Of a DNA stretch of 64,000 bases, positions 35,800 through 46,241 are shown one piece after another. How positions within the stretch are numbered: the stretch's first letter is position 1; each line of letters starts with the position of its first letter. A program made the position numbers and the translations under genes. The notes under the pieces were generated by a model, which saw only the letters and a list, made by a program, of their open reading frames with translations, did not search any database and was not told where the DNA came from. The DNA comes from Physella acuta (lineage: Eukaryota > Mollusca > Gastropoda > Physidae), in NCBI RefSeq assembly GCF_028476545.1, contig NW_026732287.1:1-64000 (forward strand). The letters are read 5' to 3'.

Positions 35800-37195
35800 A
35801 CAAAGGCTATATAGGAAAATACTCCCTGCCTGGGTGAGCCGCAGGAACAATGACATATAGCAAAATACTCACCCACCAGGGTGAATGGGTGAGCCGCAGG
35901 GACAATGACATATAGTAAAATACTCCCTGGGTGAGCAGGAGGTACACCGACATATAGTAAAATACTCACCCACCTGGGTGAGGGTGGGTGAGCCGCAGGG
36001 ACAATGACATATAGTAAAATACTCACCCACCTGGGTGAAGGTGGGTGAGGGTGGGTGAGCCGCAGGGACAATGAGATATAGTAAAATACTCACCCACCCT
36101 AGGGTGGGTGATGCGGATGCGGAGTAGGTCAGTAGGTCACCACCGGTGACCTTGTGACGTAATTAGTAACATTATGACGTAATCATTGACCTAGTTACGT
36201 AATTTTAATGCGTTTTTTAATTAGTTTTAATGAGTTTTTTAAATTTTAATTAATTTTTGACCTAGTTACGTAATTTTAATGCGTTTTTTAATTAGTTTTA
36301 ATGAGTTTTTTAAATTTTAATTAATTTTTGACCTAGTTACGTAATTTTATTGTTTTTTAATTAATTTGATTTTAATTACTTTGTTTGTGTTTTGTTTGTT
36401 TATTTTTAATAAGTTTAATTAATTCGATTTTTTTATTTATTTTGTATTTGTTTGATTTTAACTTTTTAATTATTTTTATTTTGTTTATTTTTAATTTAAT
36501 TATTTTATTTTTAATAAGTTTAATTAATTTGATTTTTATTTATTTTGTATCTAGTTACGTAATTTTAATTTTATTTTATAATTAGTTTGAATTTTTATTG
36601 ACTAGTTATGTAATTTAATTACTTTGATTGTTTAATTAGTTTGTTTACTTGTTGTTTAATTTAATTACTTTGTTTATATTGTGTAATTTTTATTAACGAG
36701 TTACGTAATTTGCTTATTTGTTTGAAATTCATTTTAATTAATTTTGATTTTAATTACTTTGTTTAATTTATTTATTTGATATATTTCTTTTCTTTGTTGT
36801 TTAATTTGTTGGTTTGTTTATTTGGTTGTATATATGTTTTAAATTCTCCCCTACAACGACCGTGTACAAAAAACAGGTTAAATTCTCCACCACAACGAAC
36901 GTTACAAACATAGAACATCCATTAAAGATAACGATCAGCCACAGCTGTTACGTATCGACCCGCCCGCGAAGTTTTCTCACCGCTGCCCGTTTTAATGGGA
37001 ATGTATTGATCGCAGCCGCTGGCCCATCACACCTAATTAAATTTTGTTATGCTTCACCGAGTTTCCCCGCTCGATTTGACGGGTCATGGTGATTTATGTG
37101 GGTTCGCGAAGCGATCCCACCGGGGGGGGGGTATGGTAATTAACGCAAAGCCAGCGTTAAGTGTGGGAACACCTGTTACCACGTTAATCGATTTT
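35727..37195. repeat. Polinton left terminal inverted repeat
   Basis: About 1.47 kb, matching 43031-44489 in reverse. It contains a gagcag hexamer run, then about five tandem subterminal units of roughly 50 bases (caatgacatatagtaaaata, actcacccacc), then very AT-rich DNA with direct repeats around gacctagttacgtaatttta. The two arms differ mainly in the length of the hexamer run and a G run. Frames within it are mirrored in the other arm and are not genes. Confidence 0.92.
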
Positions 37196-37283
37196 ACCGA
37201 TCGCTTTGTTAGCTCCGCGAAGTACGTAGGTCATTATGCAACAGCTGTTGTGCGACAGCTGGTGCTGTAACTAGGCTGTCCAA

Positions 37284-37296
37284 CCGTATAAATGAC
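37284..37296 (+). promoter_or_regulatory. TATA-like element upstream of the polymerase gene
   Basis: cgtataaatgacc lies just inside the left terminal repeat. It is followed by about 750 bases of leader before the polymerase start, including a loose 120-base tandem duplication (aggtaaggttaatagtatg and aggtaaggtgaatagtacg). Promoter role is inferred from position only. Confidence 0.35.
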
Positions 37297-38057
37297 CGCA
37301 AAAATTGTGTTCTAAACACTTCAACTTCGGACTTCAAACCAAGCGTCACAGCGACTTATCCAGCCTGAGACCTCTGTTGACTCCTGAGACTAACCCACAC
37401 CAGCTTTACCAATCATCACATCTACCTAACCCTATACGGACCACATCTTTTGTGGGTGTTTATTCTATTAAAGGTAAGGTTAATAGTATGTATTGTTTAA
37501 AAGGTGCTAACCCCTTTTAATTAATCCTTTTTCTAAATACGTAGTCACAGGTATTTACTTTAATTTTGTATCATACACCGAGGTAAGGTGAATAGTACGT
37601 TTATTTTAAGGGAACTAACCCCATTAAAATACCATTTAAATAATTATGTATCTAAATAAGTAGTCACTGTATTCCTTTTTTAGTGTACAACCGACCCTAC
37701 GAGATAGACTAACCACCCACTGACCCTATTGAGCTACCTACCCATCCCTGCGGAATCCACTGAACCAAACGTTCCAACTACAACCAACTACACCACTGCG
37801 GATCTCCACATACAGTTAACTACACGTTCAGCTTAGACGTTCAAGCCAACCCGTAGGTACGTTTCAATTTTAATTTTGTTTTAAGTCTGTATTTTATTTT
37901 ATTTATTTATTTATTTATTTATTTTTTTTTTATTTTTAATTTATTTATTTTTATTTTTATTTTATTTTATGTATTTACTTTAATCTTTATTTTTATTCTA
38001 CAGCCACCGATCTACCCAAGCACCCATCTAATCCACACACTAGACACTTCGTCAATA

Positions 38058-41000
38058 ATGGAAGCCGCCCAACCTACCAACCACCCAGCCATGAGCCGTT
38101 TCACATGCGAGATCTGCGAGCGGGTCTTCAACCGTAATCAACATTTCATAAGACATCAAGAGACGGCACATGCTCGAGGAAGACATCCCTGCACAACATG
38201 CGGGAAAGTATTTACACGCCGAGACAATTTAACAACCCACTATAAGACAGCACACAACAACCAAACTATACCGACCGACACCCCATCAGTAACCAACAGT
38301 CAAACACACCAACCCACATTAGTAACCGACACACATACTGTCCAACTCCCAACAGCGACCCAAACAGCTCGTACCGCGACCAACACTAACTCCTTAAAAC
38401 GACATACGACGTATGACGACATAGCAAACAACAAACGCGTAAAGACTAGCAATGACAGTAACCTTAATTCACACACCACTGTAGACGACCTTAGGGGAGA
38501 TGCAGTAGACTTACACACGACCACAGACAAAGCTTCACACACATGCCTTTTTACAGACATTCCTGACTTTATTAAACATAATCACGCCATTAACATGTTA
38601 CAAAAGGATTCCCATTCCAAACCCTACACAGATAATTTCTCCTTTTTTAGATGTTTAGCCACACATTTAGGAGCATCCTTAAAAAATCTTAGAATTCCAA
38701 CATTAAATCTCGCGAAACAGTGGCAAGCGCACCAAGGTCTCGGGACCTTGGATAATTTTAGCGGGGTTAGGTTGGTCGAAATTCCCCTCTTAGAGTCCTG
38801 TTTTAGTGTAAATATTGAGATTTTTGAATTTGATGAAAACCAGAACCTTTCTCCGAAACTTAGAAGTAGTGATAGGTTTAGGGAGACTGTGTATCTTTTA
38901 TTTTTTCAAAATCAGTTTATGTACATTAATAATATAGGTGGGGCGGGTCACTCTTTCGCGTGTTCTATGTGTAACAAATTATGGCCCACCGTTAAACAAT
39001 TGAACAGACACGTGAAAGGGTGTAATGGGGGGAAACCCGTAGATAGGTATAAGGGAGGGGTTTATCAGACACACCAAACAATCTGGGAGTTTTTAGCGTC
39101 CTATGGGTTAGTTGTAGATAGTAACTTTGTTTATCCCTTCAGAGCAACTTACGATTTCGAATGCTATTTCGACCATACCGAGTTACCCACGTTAGGAAGA
39201 GTTACAAAAAGCGTAGCCAAACACGTGCCTTTGTCTTGCTCTGTCGCCTCAAACGTAGATGGGTTCGTCGAACCCATCTGTTTTATTTCGACTGGTGACC
39301 CTCAAGAATTAGTGACTAGAGTTATTGACAGACTCCACATAATCGCCGAGGCAGCTTATGGCATTTTGAAAAAACAGTTCGAGCCTGTTTTTAAGCAAAT
39401 CAGGAAGTTATTTCCACCTAAAGCTAGGGGTAGTGATAATAAGTCGAACGACAAAGGGTTTGATAGCTTTCTTAGCGGTAGATTAGACGAGTATTTGCGA
39501 CAAATGCCGGTTATAGGGTTTAATTCAGGAAAATATGATATAAATCTCGTTAAGCCGTATTTTATTCAGTACTTTTTAGCTTATTCAAACACAGAAGAGG
39601 GGTTAGAGGAGGGACCTAGAGCTAGTTGTAACGATGACGAAGACGACGTAGAGGATAAACAAACACCGTTTAAATATGTAGTTAAAAGAAATAATAATTT
39701 TATGTGTATATCAACAAATAAATTAAAGTTCTTAGATATAGTTAATTATCTAGCACCAGGGTTTAGCTATAGTAAATACCTCGCCGCATATAATGTTAAA
39801 GAGACCAAGGGATTTTTTCCGTACGAATATGTCAAAAATTTAGCCGTCTTAGATGAAACGTCTTTACCTCCGCATTCGGCCTTTTTTTCATCATTAAAAA
39901 ATTGTAACATTTCAGACGAGGAGTACGCGACGTGTAGCCAAATTTGGGTAGAGAAGGGGATGCAAAAGTTTAAAGATTATCTTATTTGGTATAACAATAT
40001 CGATGTAAAACCGTTTATCGAAGCGCTCGAGCAGCAAACTAATTTTTACAAAAATTTAGGGGTTGATATTTTTAAAGACGCGATTTCTGTCCCGGGGGTA
40101 ACCTTAAAATACTTATTCAAAACACTTCCCGAAAACGTTTCTTTTTCTTTGTGTTCCGAGCGCGAATCAGAGTTACATAAAACAATCCGAAATAATATCG
40201 TAGGGGGCCCCTCCATTATTTTTCATAGACATCACGAAAAGGGTGAAACGTTCATTAGGGGGAATAGTAAAAAGGTGGTACAGGCAATTAAGGGGTACGA
40301 TGCGAACGCGCTTTATTTATGGTCTTTAATGCAAAAAATGCCGACGGGATTTCCGATTATTAGAAATAGTGAGGAGGGGTTTAGACCGCGTAAAACGAAT
40401 CATTACGGGGAACAGGCTTTTCAGTGGTTATCGTGGGTTTCAAAAACAAAGGGGGTAACTTTAAAAACCGCGTTTAACGGGGGCGAAGTTAGCTTAGGAT
40501 CTCGCCATATAAGAGTAGACGGGTGGGACGCGAACACTCGAACCGTTTATCAGTTCCATGGCTGCCTCTTTCATGGACATCCTGACTGCCCTTTAACTAA
40601 AGACAGAACAGTAAACCCCATTAGTAACAGACCCTTGACTGAGTTATTTAAAAAGACAAACGAAATTACGAAGTACCTTACCGAGACTGTTGACGTTAAA
40701 GTCGTAGAAATGTGGGAATGTGAGTGGGGGAACCAGAAAAAAATGAACCCAACTATTAAAGACTATTTAAACTCTATTGACAAATCACAAAAGACACCGA
40801 CACCGACCTATGGTAAGAAATGGCCCCTGACTGAAAAACAGATCATCGATTCTGTTTTAGACGACTCGTGTTTTGGACTGATAGAATGCGACATTAAAGT
40901 ACCGGATAGTTTAAGACCACATTTTAGTGAGATGACACCTATTTTTAAAAATACGGACGTTACGCGCGATGACATCGGACCTTTTATGAGACAATACGCG

Positions 41001-42062
41001 ATCGATAACTACTTATTAACTAGTGGTAGACGGACTTTAATCGGTAGCTTTACAGGGGAGAAAATTTTATTAGCGACCCCCCTTTTAAAGTGGTATTTAA
41101 ATCATGGGTTGGTAGTCAGTAAAATTTATCAAGTCGTTGAATATAATCCGGTTGCATGTTTTAAGACATTTGGGGATACAGTTTCAGACGCGCGAAGAAA
41201 GGGGGACATAGACGACAAATACGCGATAACTAGTGAAACAATGAAATTGTTAGGAAACGCGGCATACGGTAAAACTTTGACGGATAAAACACGACATGCG
41301 GACATGACCTACTGTAGGGCTAGGGATATAGGGGATTGTATTAATAATCCGCGATTTAAAAAAATGACAAAACTTACCGACGATGTTTACGAAGTAGAAA
41401 CGTTAAAAAAGAAGATAGTTTGGGATCTCCCTCTTCAGATAGGCTTTTTCGTTTATCAGTACGCGAAACTTAGAATGTTAGAATTTTATTATGACTTTAT
41501 AGACAAATATTTAGATAGAACCGACTTTCAGCTATGTGAGATGGACACGGACAGTTTATACTTAGCCTTAAGTACCGATGACTTGTTAAAAGCCGTAAGA
41601 CCGGGACTAGAACACGAGTTTTTTGACATTTACGACAAATGGTTCCCCTCAGAAGTATGCGACTCACATAGACCACAATTTATAAGCGGCAAAGGCACGG
41701 CAGATAGTCATTGTCTAGAGTGTAGGGCTAGGAAAATTTATGAAAAGAGAACACCGGGGTTGTTTAAATTAGAATATGAAGGGGATGGGATGGTATCTTT
41801 ATGTAGCAAGACGTACCACTGTTTTGGTGAGTATAATAAAACATCAACCAAGGGATTATCTAAAAATCACAACACACTAGGCAAAGAATCCTTCATGCAG
41901 GTCCTCACAACAAAGGAACCAAGTGGTGGGACAAACACAGGGTTCAGAGCATACAACACGGGGATATATACTTACACCCAACACAGAAACTCACTTTCTT
42001 ACTTTTACATTAAAAGACAAGTAGACGCAGACAATGTGACAACATCTCCCCTAGACATATAA
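38058..42062 (+). CDS. Polinton protein-primed family B DNA polymerase (pPolB)
   Basis: A single 1,334-residue open frame. The N-terminus has two C2H2 zinc fingers (about 15-67) and a further C2HC-like finger near 300. The 3'-5' exonuclease blocks follow: YDFECYF (about 365), GFNSGKYDIN (about 485) and NIDVKPF (about 645). The polymerase palm motifs are YDANALYLWS (about 746), KLLGNAAYGKT (about 1062) and MDTDSLYL (about 1161). A Cys/His segment FHGCLFHGHPDC (about 832) and the C-terminal block TPGLFKLEYEGDG are of the type seen in animal DNA_pol_B_2 proteins. The enzyme would copy the element DNA by protein-primed synthesis. The frame looks whole. The N-terminal fingers may guide DNA or protein contact; that is inference. 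Confidence 0.9.
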   Translation: MEAAQPTNHPAMSRFTCEICERVFNRNQHFIRHQETAHARGRHPCTTCGKVFTRRDNLTTHYKTAHNNQTIPTDTPSVTNSQTHQPTLVTDTHTVQLPTATQTARTATNTNSLKRHTTYDDIANNKRVKTSNDSNLNSHTTVDDLRGDAVDLHTTTDKASHTCLFTDIPDFIKHNHAINMLQKDSHSKPYTDNFSFFRCLATHLGASLKNLRIPTLNLAKQWQAHQGLGTLDNFSGVRLVEIPLLESCFSVNIEIFEFDENQNLSPKLRSSDRFRETVYLLFFQNQFMYINNIGGAGHSFACSMCNKLWPTVKQLNRHVKGCNGGKPVDRYKGGVYQTHQTIWEFLASYGLVVDSNFVYPFRATYDFECYFDHTELPTLGRVTKSVAKHVPLSCSVASNVDGFVEPICFISTGDPQELVTRVIDRLHIIAEAAYGILKKQFEPVFKQIRKLFPPKARGSDNKSNDKGFDSFLSGRLDEYLRQMPVIGFNSGKYDINLVKPYFIQYFLAYSNTEEGLEEGPRASCNDDEDDVEDKQTPFKYVVKRNNNFMCISTNKLKFLDIVNYLAPGFSYSKYLAAYNVKETKGFFPYEYVKNLAVLDETSLPPHSAFFSSLKNCNISDEEYATCSQIWVEKGMQKFKDYLIWYNNIDVKPFIEALEQQTNFYKNLGVDIFKDAISVPGVTLKYLFKTLPENVSFSLCSERESELHKTIRNNIVGGPSIIFHRHHEKGETFIRGNSKKVVQAIKGYDANALYLWSLMQKMPTGFPIIRNSEEGFRPRKTNHYGEQAFQWLSWVSKTKGVTLKTAFNGGEVSLGSRHIRVDGWDANTRTVYQFHGCLFHGHPDCPLTKDRTVNPISNRPLTELFKKTNEITKYLTETVDVKVVEMWECEWGNQKKMNPTIKDYLNSIDKSQKTPTPTYGKKWPLTEKQIIDSVLDDSCFGLIECDIKVPDSLRPHFSEMTPIFKNTDVTRDDIGPFMRQYAIDNYLLTSGRRTLIGSFTGEKILLATPLLKWYLNHGLVVSKIYQVVEYNPVACFKTFGDTVSDARRKGDIDDKYAITSETMKLLGNAAYGKTLTDKTRHADMTYCRARDIGDCINNPRFKKMTKLTDDVYEVETLKKKIVWDLPLQIGFFVYQYAKLRMLEFYYDFIDKYLDRTDFQLCEMDTDSLYLALSTDDLLKAVRPGLEHEFFDIYDKWFPSEVCDSHRPQFISGKGTADSHCLECRARKIYEKRTPGLFKLEYEGDGMVSLCSKTYHCFGEYNKTSTKGLSKNHNTLGKESFMQVLTTKEPSGGTNTGFRAYNTGIYTYTQHRNSLSYFYIKRQVDADNVTTSPLDI

Positions 42063-43030
42063 GACCTTTTAGTTTACCAATCGTGCCTTTAATGAGACTT
42101 TAATGTAAATATGTAAATAAGACAGAACCTTGACTGTATGCTGATGGGGTTGTTTTTATTCAATAAAAAACTTATTATATAAACGGTCTTTTTTAAATTT
42201 TTGATGTGAATTATTGTTTTGTTACTTGTCCCTGAAAGTTAGGTAACTCGGTATCCTGTATAAGATGTATGACTGGAATCAAAATGAACCATTTAAAATA
42301 CTGGATCCGAGTTGGAAATATCCCTTTACCGCTCTGATCGGTGCCCCAACCATTATCACAATTCGCCCTTCCCCTTCCCTTTGTCAGCAACCCCTTCCCC
42401 CTTCTCCCATCCCTAAGCTCAATACCAACCGATAGATAATCAGATCGTACCACTACCCACACTATTCCTTGGACAGACAAAGGATATAGGACAATCTTAC
42501 AGACAAGTGTTTATTCAATTAATGTCACAACCCCCTAGAAACCACTCCAACAGACTGGGATACATAACTTGTAGACATCACTCCCCAATGAATATCCCCT
42601 TCCTAAACACATTGACATTTACTCTCAAAAGTGACAATGTTCCCATCCAAACTTTTAAATCTTTCCATATACAAATAAAAACATCCACATCCAACTTTGA
42701 AATCTGCCTCGGTGAAAACTTCACCGACCCTAGTATAAACCAGCCACCAACCGACTCTAAGTCATGGATGGACCGAATTTGAAACCTGTCTTGTTGAAAA
42801 CTTCATCGACCTGAGTATGAACTCACACACACACTCACACTCAAACACACACACACACAAGCACAAAGCGAACTTGTAAAGACAAATAATATTGCATCGT
42901 TGAAAACTTCACCGACCCTCGTATAAACTCTACACCAACCAACAACAAAACATTGCCTAGGTGAAAACAAAAAACCTATGATACTGTCCGTATAACTGTT
43001 AGTGAAAAGCACGGGACCCAACCGGGGGAA
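42063..43030. other. Polinton core 3' of the polymerase
   Basis: AATAAA at 42162-42167 is a likely poly(A) signal about 100 bases after the polymerase stop. The remaining 850 bases hold a 91-codon plus-strand frame (42507-42782) and an 89-codon minus-strand frame (42211-42480) that I do not recognise. There is also a CA tract at 42822-42862 and short repeats around gaaaacttcaccgaccct. Other Polinton genes were not identified here. Confidence 0.5.
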
Positions 43031-44422
43031 AAATCGATTAACGTGATAACAGGTGTTCCCACACTTAACGCTGGCTTTGCGTTAATTACCATACCCCCCC
43101 GGTGGGATCGCTTCGCGAACCCACATAAATCACCATGCCCCGTCAAATCGAGCGGGGAAACTCGGTGAAGCATAACAAAATTTAATTAGGTGTGATGGGC
43201 CAGCGGCTGCGATCAATACATTCCCATTAAAACGGGCAGCGGTGAGAAAACTTCGCGGGCGGGTCGATACGTAACAGCTGTGGCTGATCGTTATCTTTAA
43301 TGGATGTTCTATGTTTGTAACGTTCGTTGTGGTGGAGAATTTAACCTGTTTTTTGTACACGGTCGTTGTAGGGGAGAATTTAAAACATATATACAACCAA
43401 ATAAACAAACCAACAAATTAAACAACAAAGAAAAGAAATATATCAAATAAATAAATTAAACAAAGTAATTAAAATCAAAATTAATTAAAATGAATTTCAA
43501 ACAAATAAGCAAATTACGTAACTCGTTAATAAAAATTACACAATATAAACAAAGTAATTAAATTAAACAACAAGTAAACAAACTAATTAAACAATCAAAG
43601 TAATTAAATTACATAACTAGTCAATAAAAATTCAAACTAATTATAAAATAAAATTAAAATTACGTAACTAGATACAAAATAAATAAAAATCAAATTAATT
43701 AAACTTATTAAAAATAAAATAATTAAATTAAAAATAAACAAAATAAAAATAATTAAAAAGTTAAAATCAAACAAATACAAAATAAATAAAAAAATCGAAT
43801 TAATTAAACTTATTAAAAATAAACAAACAAAACACAAACAAAGTAATTAAAATCAAATTAATTAAAAAACAATAAAATTACGTAACTAGGTCAAAAATTA
43901 ATTAAAATTTAAAAAACTCATTAAAACTAATTAAAAAACGCATTAAAATTACGTAACTAGGTCAAAAATTAATTAAAATTTAAAAAACTCATTAAAACTA
44001 ATTAAAAAACGCATTAAAATTACGTAACTAGGTCAATGATTACGTCATAATGTTACTAATTACGTCACAAGGTCACCGGTGGTGACCTACTGACCTACTC
44101 CGCATCCGCATCACCCACCCTAGGGTGGGTGAGTATTTTACTATATCTCATTGTCCCTGCGGCTCACCCACCCTCACCCACCTTCACCCAGGTGGGTGAG
44201 TATTTTACTATATGTCATTGTCCCTGCGGCTCACCCACCCTCACCCAGGTGGGTGAGTATTTTACTATATGTCGGTGTACCTCCTGCTCACCCAGGGAGT
44301 ATTTTACTATATGTCATTGTCCCTGCGGCTCACCCATTCACCCTGGTGGGTGAGTATTTTGCTATATGTCATTGTTCCTGCGGCTCACCCAGGCAGGGAG
44401 TATTTTCCTATATAGCCTTTGT

Positions 44423-44454
<32 letters not shown>

Positions 44455-44489
44455 ACCCATGATACCCAAAAGGGACCTAATATACTACT
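43031..44489. repeat. Polinton right terminal inverted repeat
   Basis: About 1.46 kb, the mirror of 35727-37195. By eye I noticed one base difference plus small length differences in the hexamer run and the G/C run. Confidence 0.92.
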
Positions 44490-44495
44490 GACATG
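44490..44495. repeat. 6-bp target-site duplication, right copy
   Basis: GACATG directly after the element, followed by tcgctcaaggtatccatgg, which is the continuation of the duplicated receptor gene. Confidence 0.95.
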
Positions 44496-44513
44496 TCGCT
44501 CAAGGTATCCATG
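44496..44513 (-). pseudogene. Detached start of the duplicated chemosensory-type GPCR
   Basis: Codons 1-6 (MDTLSD) of the receptor, separated from the rest of the copy by the Polinton. Its upstream flank follows unchanged to 46241. Confidence 0.85.
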
Positions 44514-44711
44514 GCTCTAACAATATGGCCGTCTTATACTTTCACGTAGACAGGTCAAGGCCGCTTTATTTACAAGTAGGAATAGGTGAACTCGTTTAAT
44601 TGTTTCAAACTATCTCACAACTGTTTTTATTTTGTAATCTTTGATATAGTTTCTTAGCTCTTACATGTTTTACGATTCATCCTTCCTTCGTTGTTTCTGA
44701 GTGTTGTTATT

Positions 44712-44808
44712 GGATTGTGTACTAGCACTGTGTACTAACATTGTGTACTAGCACTGTGTACTAACATTGTGTACTAACATTGTATACTAGCATTGTGTAC
44801 TAAGATTG
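44712..44808. repeat. 15-bp minisatellite in unit 2
   Basis: Duplicate of 33295-33388. Confidence 0.9.
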
Positions 44809-45264
44809 GCGGTCTCCTGTTGTTTAAGATCGTGTGCTGACGATGTCCGATGTAGGGACTGACCCCACCTGAACTAGACCCGAGGACACACCCTCACAGA
44901 CAACGTTACATGCGTCATATGAGATAAAAGTTTTATTGGAGTAATGTGCCAGCCACCCACCAGGGTACCTAACTCACGTTAGGGAAACTAAGGCAGTTTT
45001 GCATAGTGCTGACCACATTATCCACCAGTATGCCGAGGTAATTGAAACAGAGGAACTCTACTTCATCTGCCCAAATGTCTTGGGCACAAACAGGAAAAGA
45101 CGATAATTTTTTCTTGGTTCTAAAAGTTGCAGACAGTTGTCTTGTTGATATTACTTGATGACAACATTTTCATGGCGCTAAGTTCTGCAGGCACACGATT
45201 TAATCAATGTTGCCAACGTTTCTATAAATTAACGTTTTTAATTCTTGAAACCAGGACTTAGAGC

Positions 45265-45665
45265 AGTAAAATGTTGTTGACGATTGAGTTGAAGCTATCC
45301 TTACTATCGCGGCTAGTCTTTACAAAATGTTCTTGACGATTTAGTTGAAGCTATCCTTACTATCGCGGCTAGGTTTTACAAAATGTTGTTGACGATTTAG
45401 TTGAAGCTATCCTTACTATCGCGGCTAGTCTTTACAAAATGTTCTTGACGATTTAGTTGAAGCTATCCTTACTATCGCGGCTAGGTTTTACAAAATGTTG
45501 TTGACGATTGAGTTGAAGCTATCCTTACTATCCCGGCTAGGTTTTACAAAATGTTGTTGACGATTGAGTTGAAGCTATCCTTACTATCCCGGCTAGGTTT
45601 TACAAAATGTTGTTGACGATTGAGTTGAAGCTATCCTTACTATCGCGGATAGTCTTTACACAATG
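45265..45665. repeat. 56-bp minisatellite in unit 2, 7 copies
   Basis: Duplicate of 33845-34245, with the same copy number and the same internal variants. Confidence 0.95.
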
Positions 45666-46241
45666 TTTTTACTCTGATCCCCTCAATGATGACGTAATGT
45701 TGTCAAATTGTGCCATTCGTCAGCCCTACACATCTTTTGATGACGTCATATGCACAGTTCCACTGTCTTGTTGCAGGTCATACAACTTTATAACAGTAGT
45801 TTGGTTCAGGGGAATGTTTTTAAAATCTAAATATTTAATTAGACCTAATTAAAATTAAAGTATACTAGACTGCTGCGATTGTTCAAAAATTAGCATCACT
45901 AATTATTTAAATAAGATGGTGGTGTGACGCTACAAATTATTTTAATTGATGTCTGCTTGTTAGGCGAAGACCATGTACAGACAGCAAACAGCAACACCAC
46001 CATTTTTATCAACAAAAACAGATGGTTAAATGTAAATTATGTTGCTAAAGTACCCCTAGTCGTTTATTTTGTTGTGGTGAATACTTCAATAGTAATAGTT
46101 CAGTCTTCAAACCGTTGATTAAGAAAATCTAATTATTGTGATTTAAATTTAATCATTATAAAAATGTAGCTCTGACAGATTTTTTAATTGGTTACAACAA
46201 CGCGCCTCGCTATTATAGTTGAAAAAGTCAATTCTTAAATT

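Larger units (their letters stand above)
35727..44489 (+). mobile_element. Polinton/Maverick-type element, 8,763 bp, looks young
   Basis: The ends read AGTAGTATATTAGG at the left and CCTAATATACTACT at the right, so the termini are AG...CT. The insertion made a 6-bp target duplication, and the gene set includes a protein-primed family B DNA polymerase; together these are the Polinton signature. Long terminal inverted repeats of about 1.46 kb enclose a core of about 5.8 kb. Only the polymerase gene is recognisable. I see no gene that I can call integrase, packaging ATPase, protease or capsid, and the element is about half the usual 15-20 kb. It therefore looks like a reduced or non-autonomous form, whole at its ends. 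Near-identical terminal repeats, and insertion into an already recent duplication, argue for a very young insertion. Confidence 0.88.
34823..46241. repeat. Tandem duplication, unit 2, split by a Polinton insertion
   Basis: 34823-35726 plus 44496-46241 together equal unit 1 in length (904 + 1,746 = 2,650 bp). The 8,763-bp element and the second copy of GACATG lie between them. After 46241 the sequence departs from unit 1. Confidence 0.95.

Noticed and set aside
36385-37092. Open frames in the Polinton terminal repeats as genes
   Set aside because: They recur in mirror image in the other arm and consist of low-complexity AT-rich or gagcag-repeat sequence.
42507-42782. 91-codon frame in the Polinton core as a capsid-type fragment
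   Set aside because: Only a vague beta-strand-like look near its middle; no motif I could name, so left unassigned.
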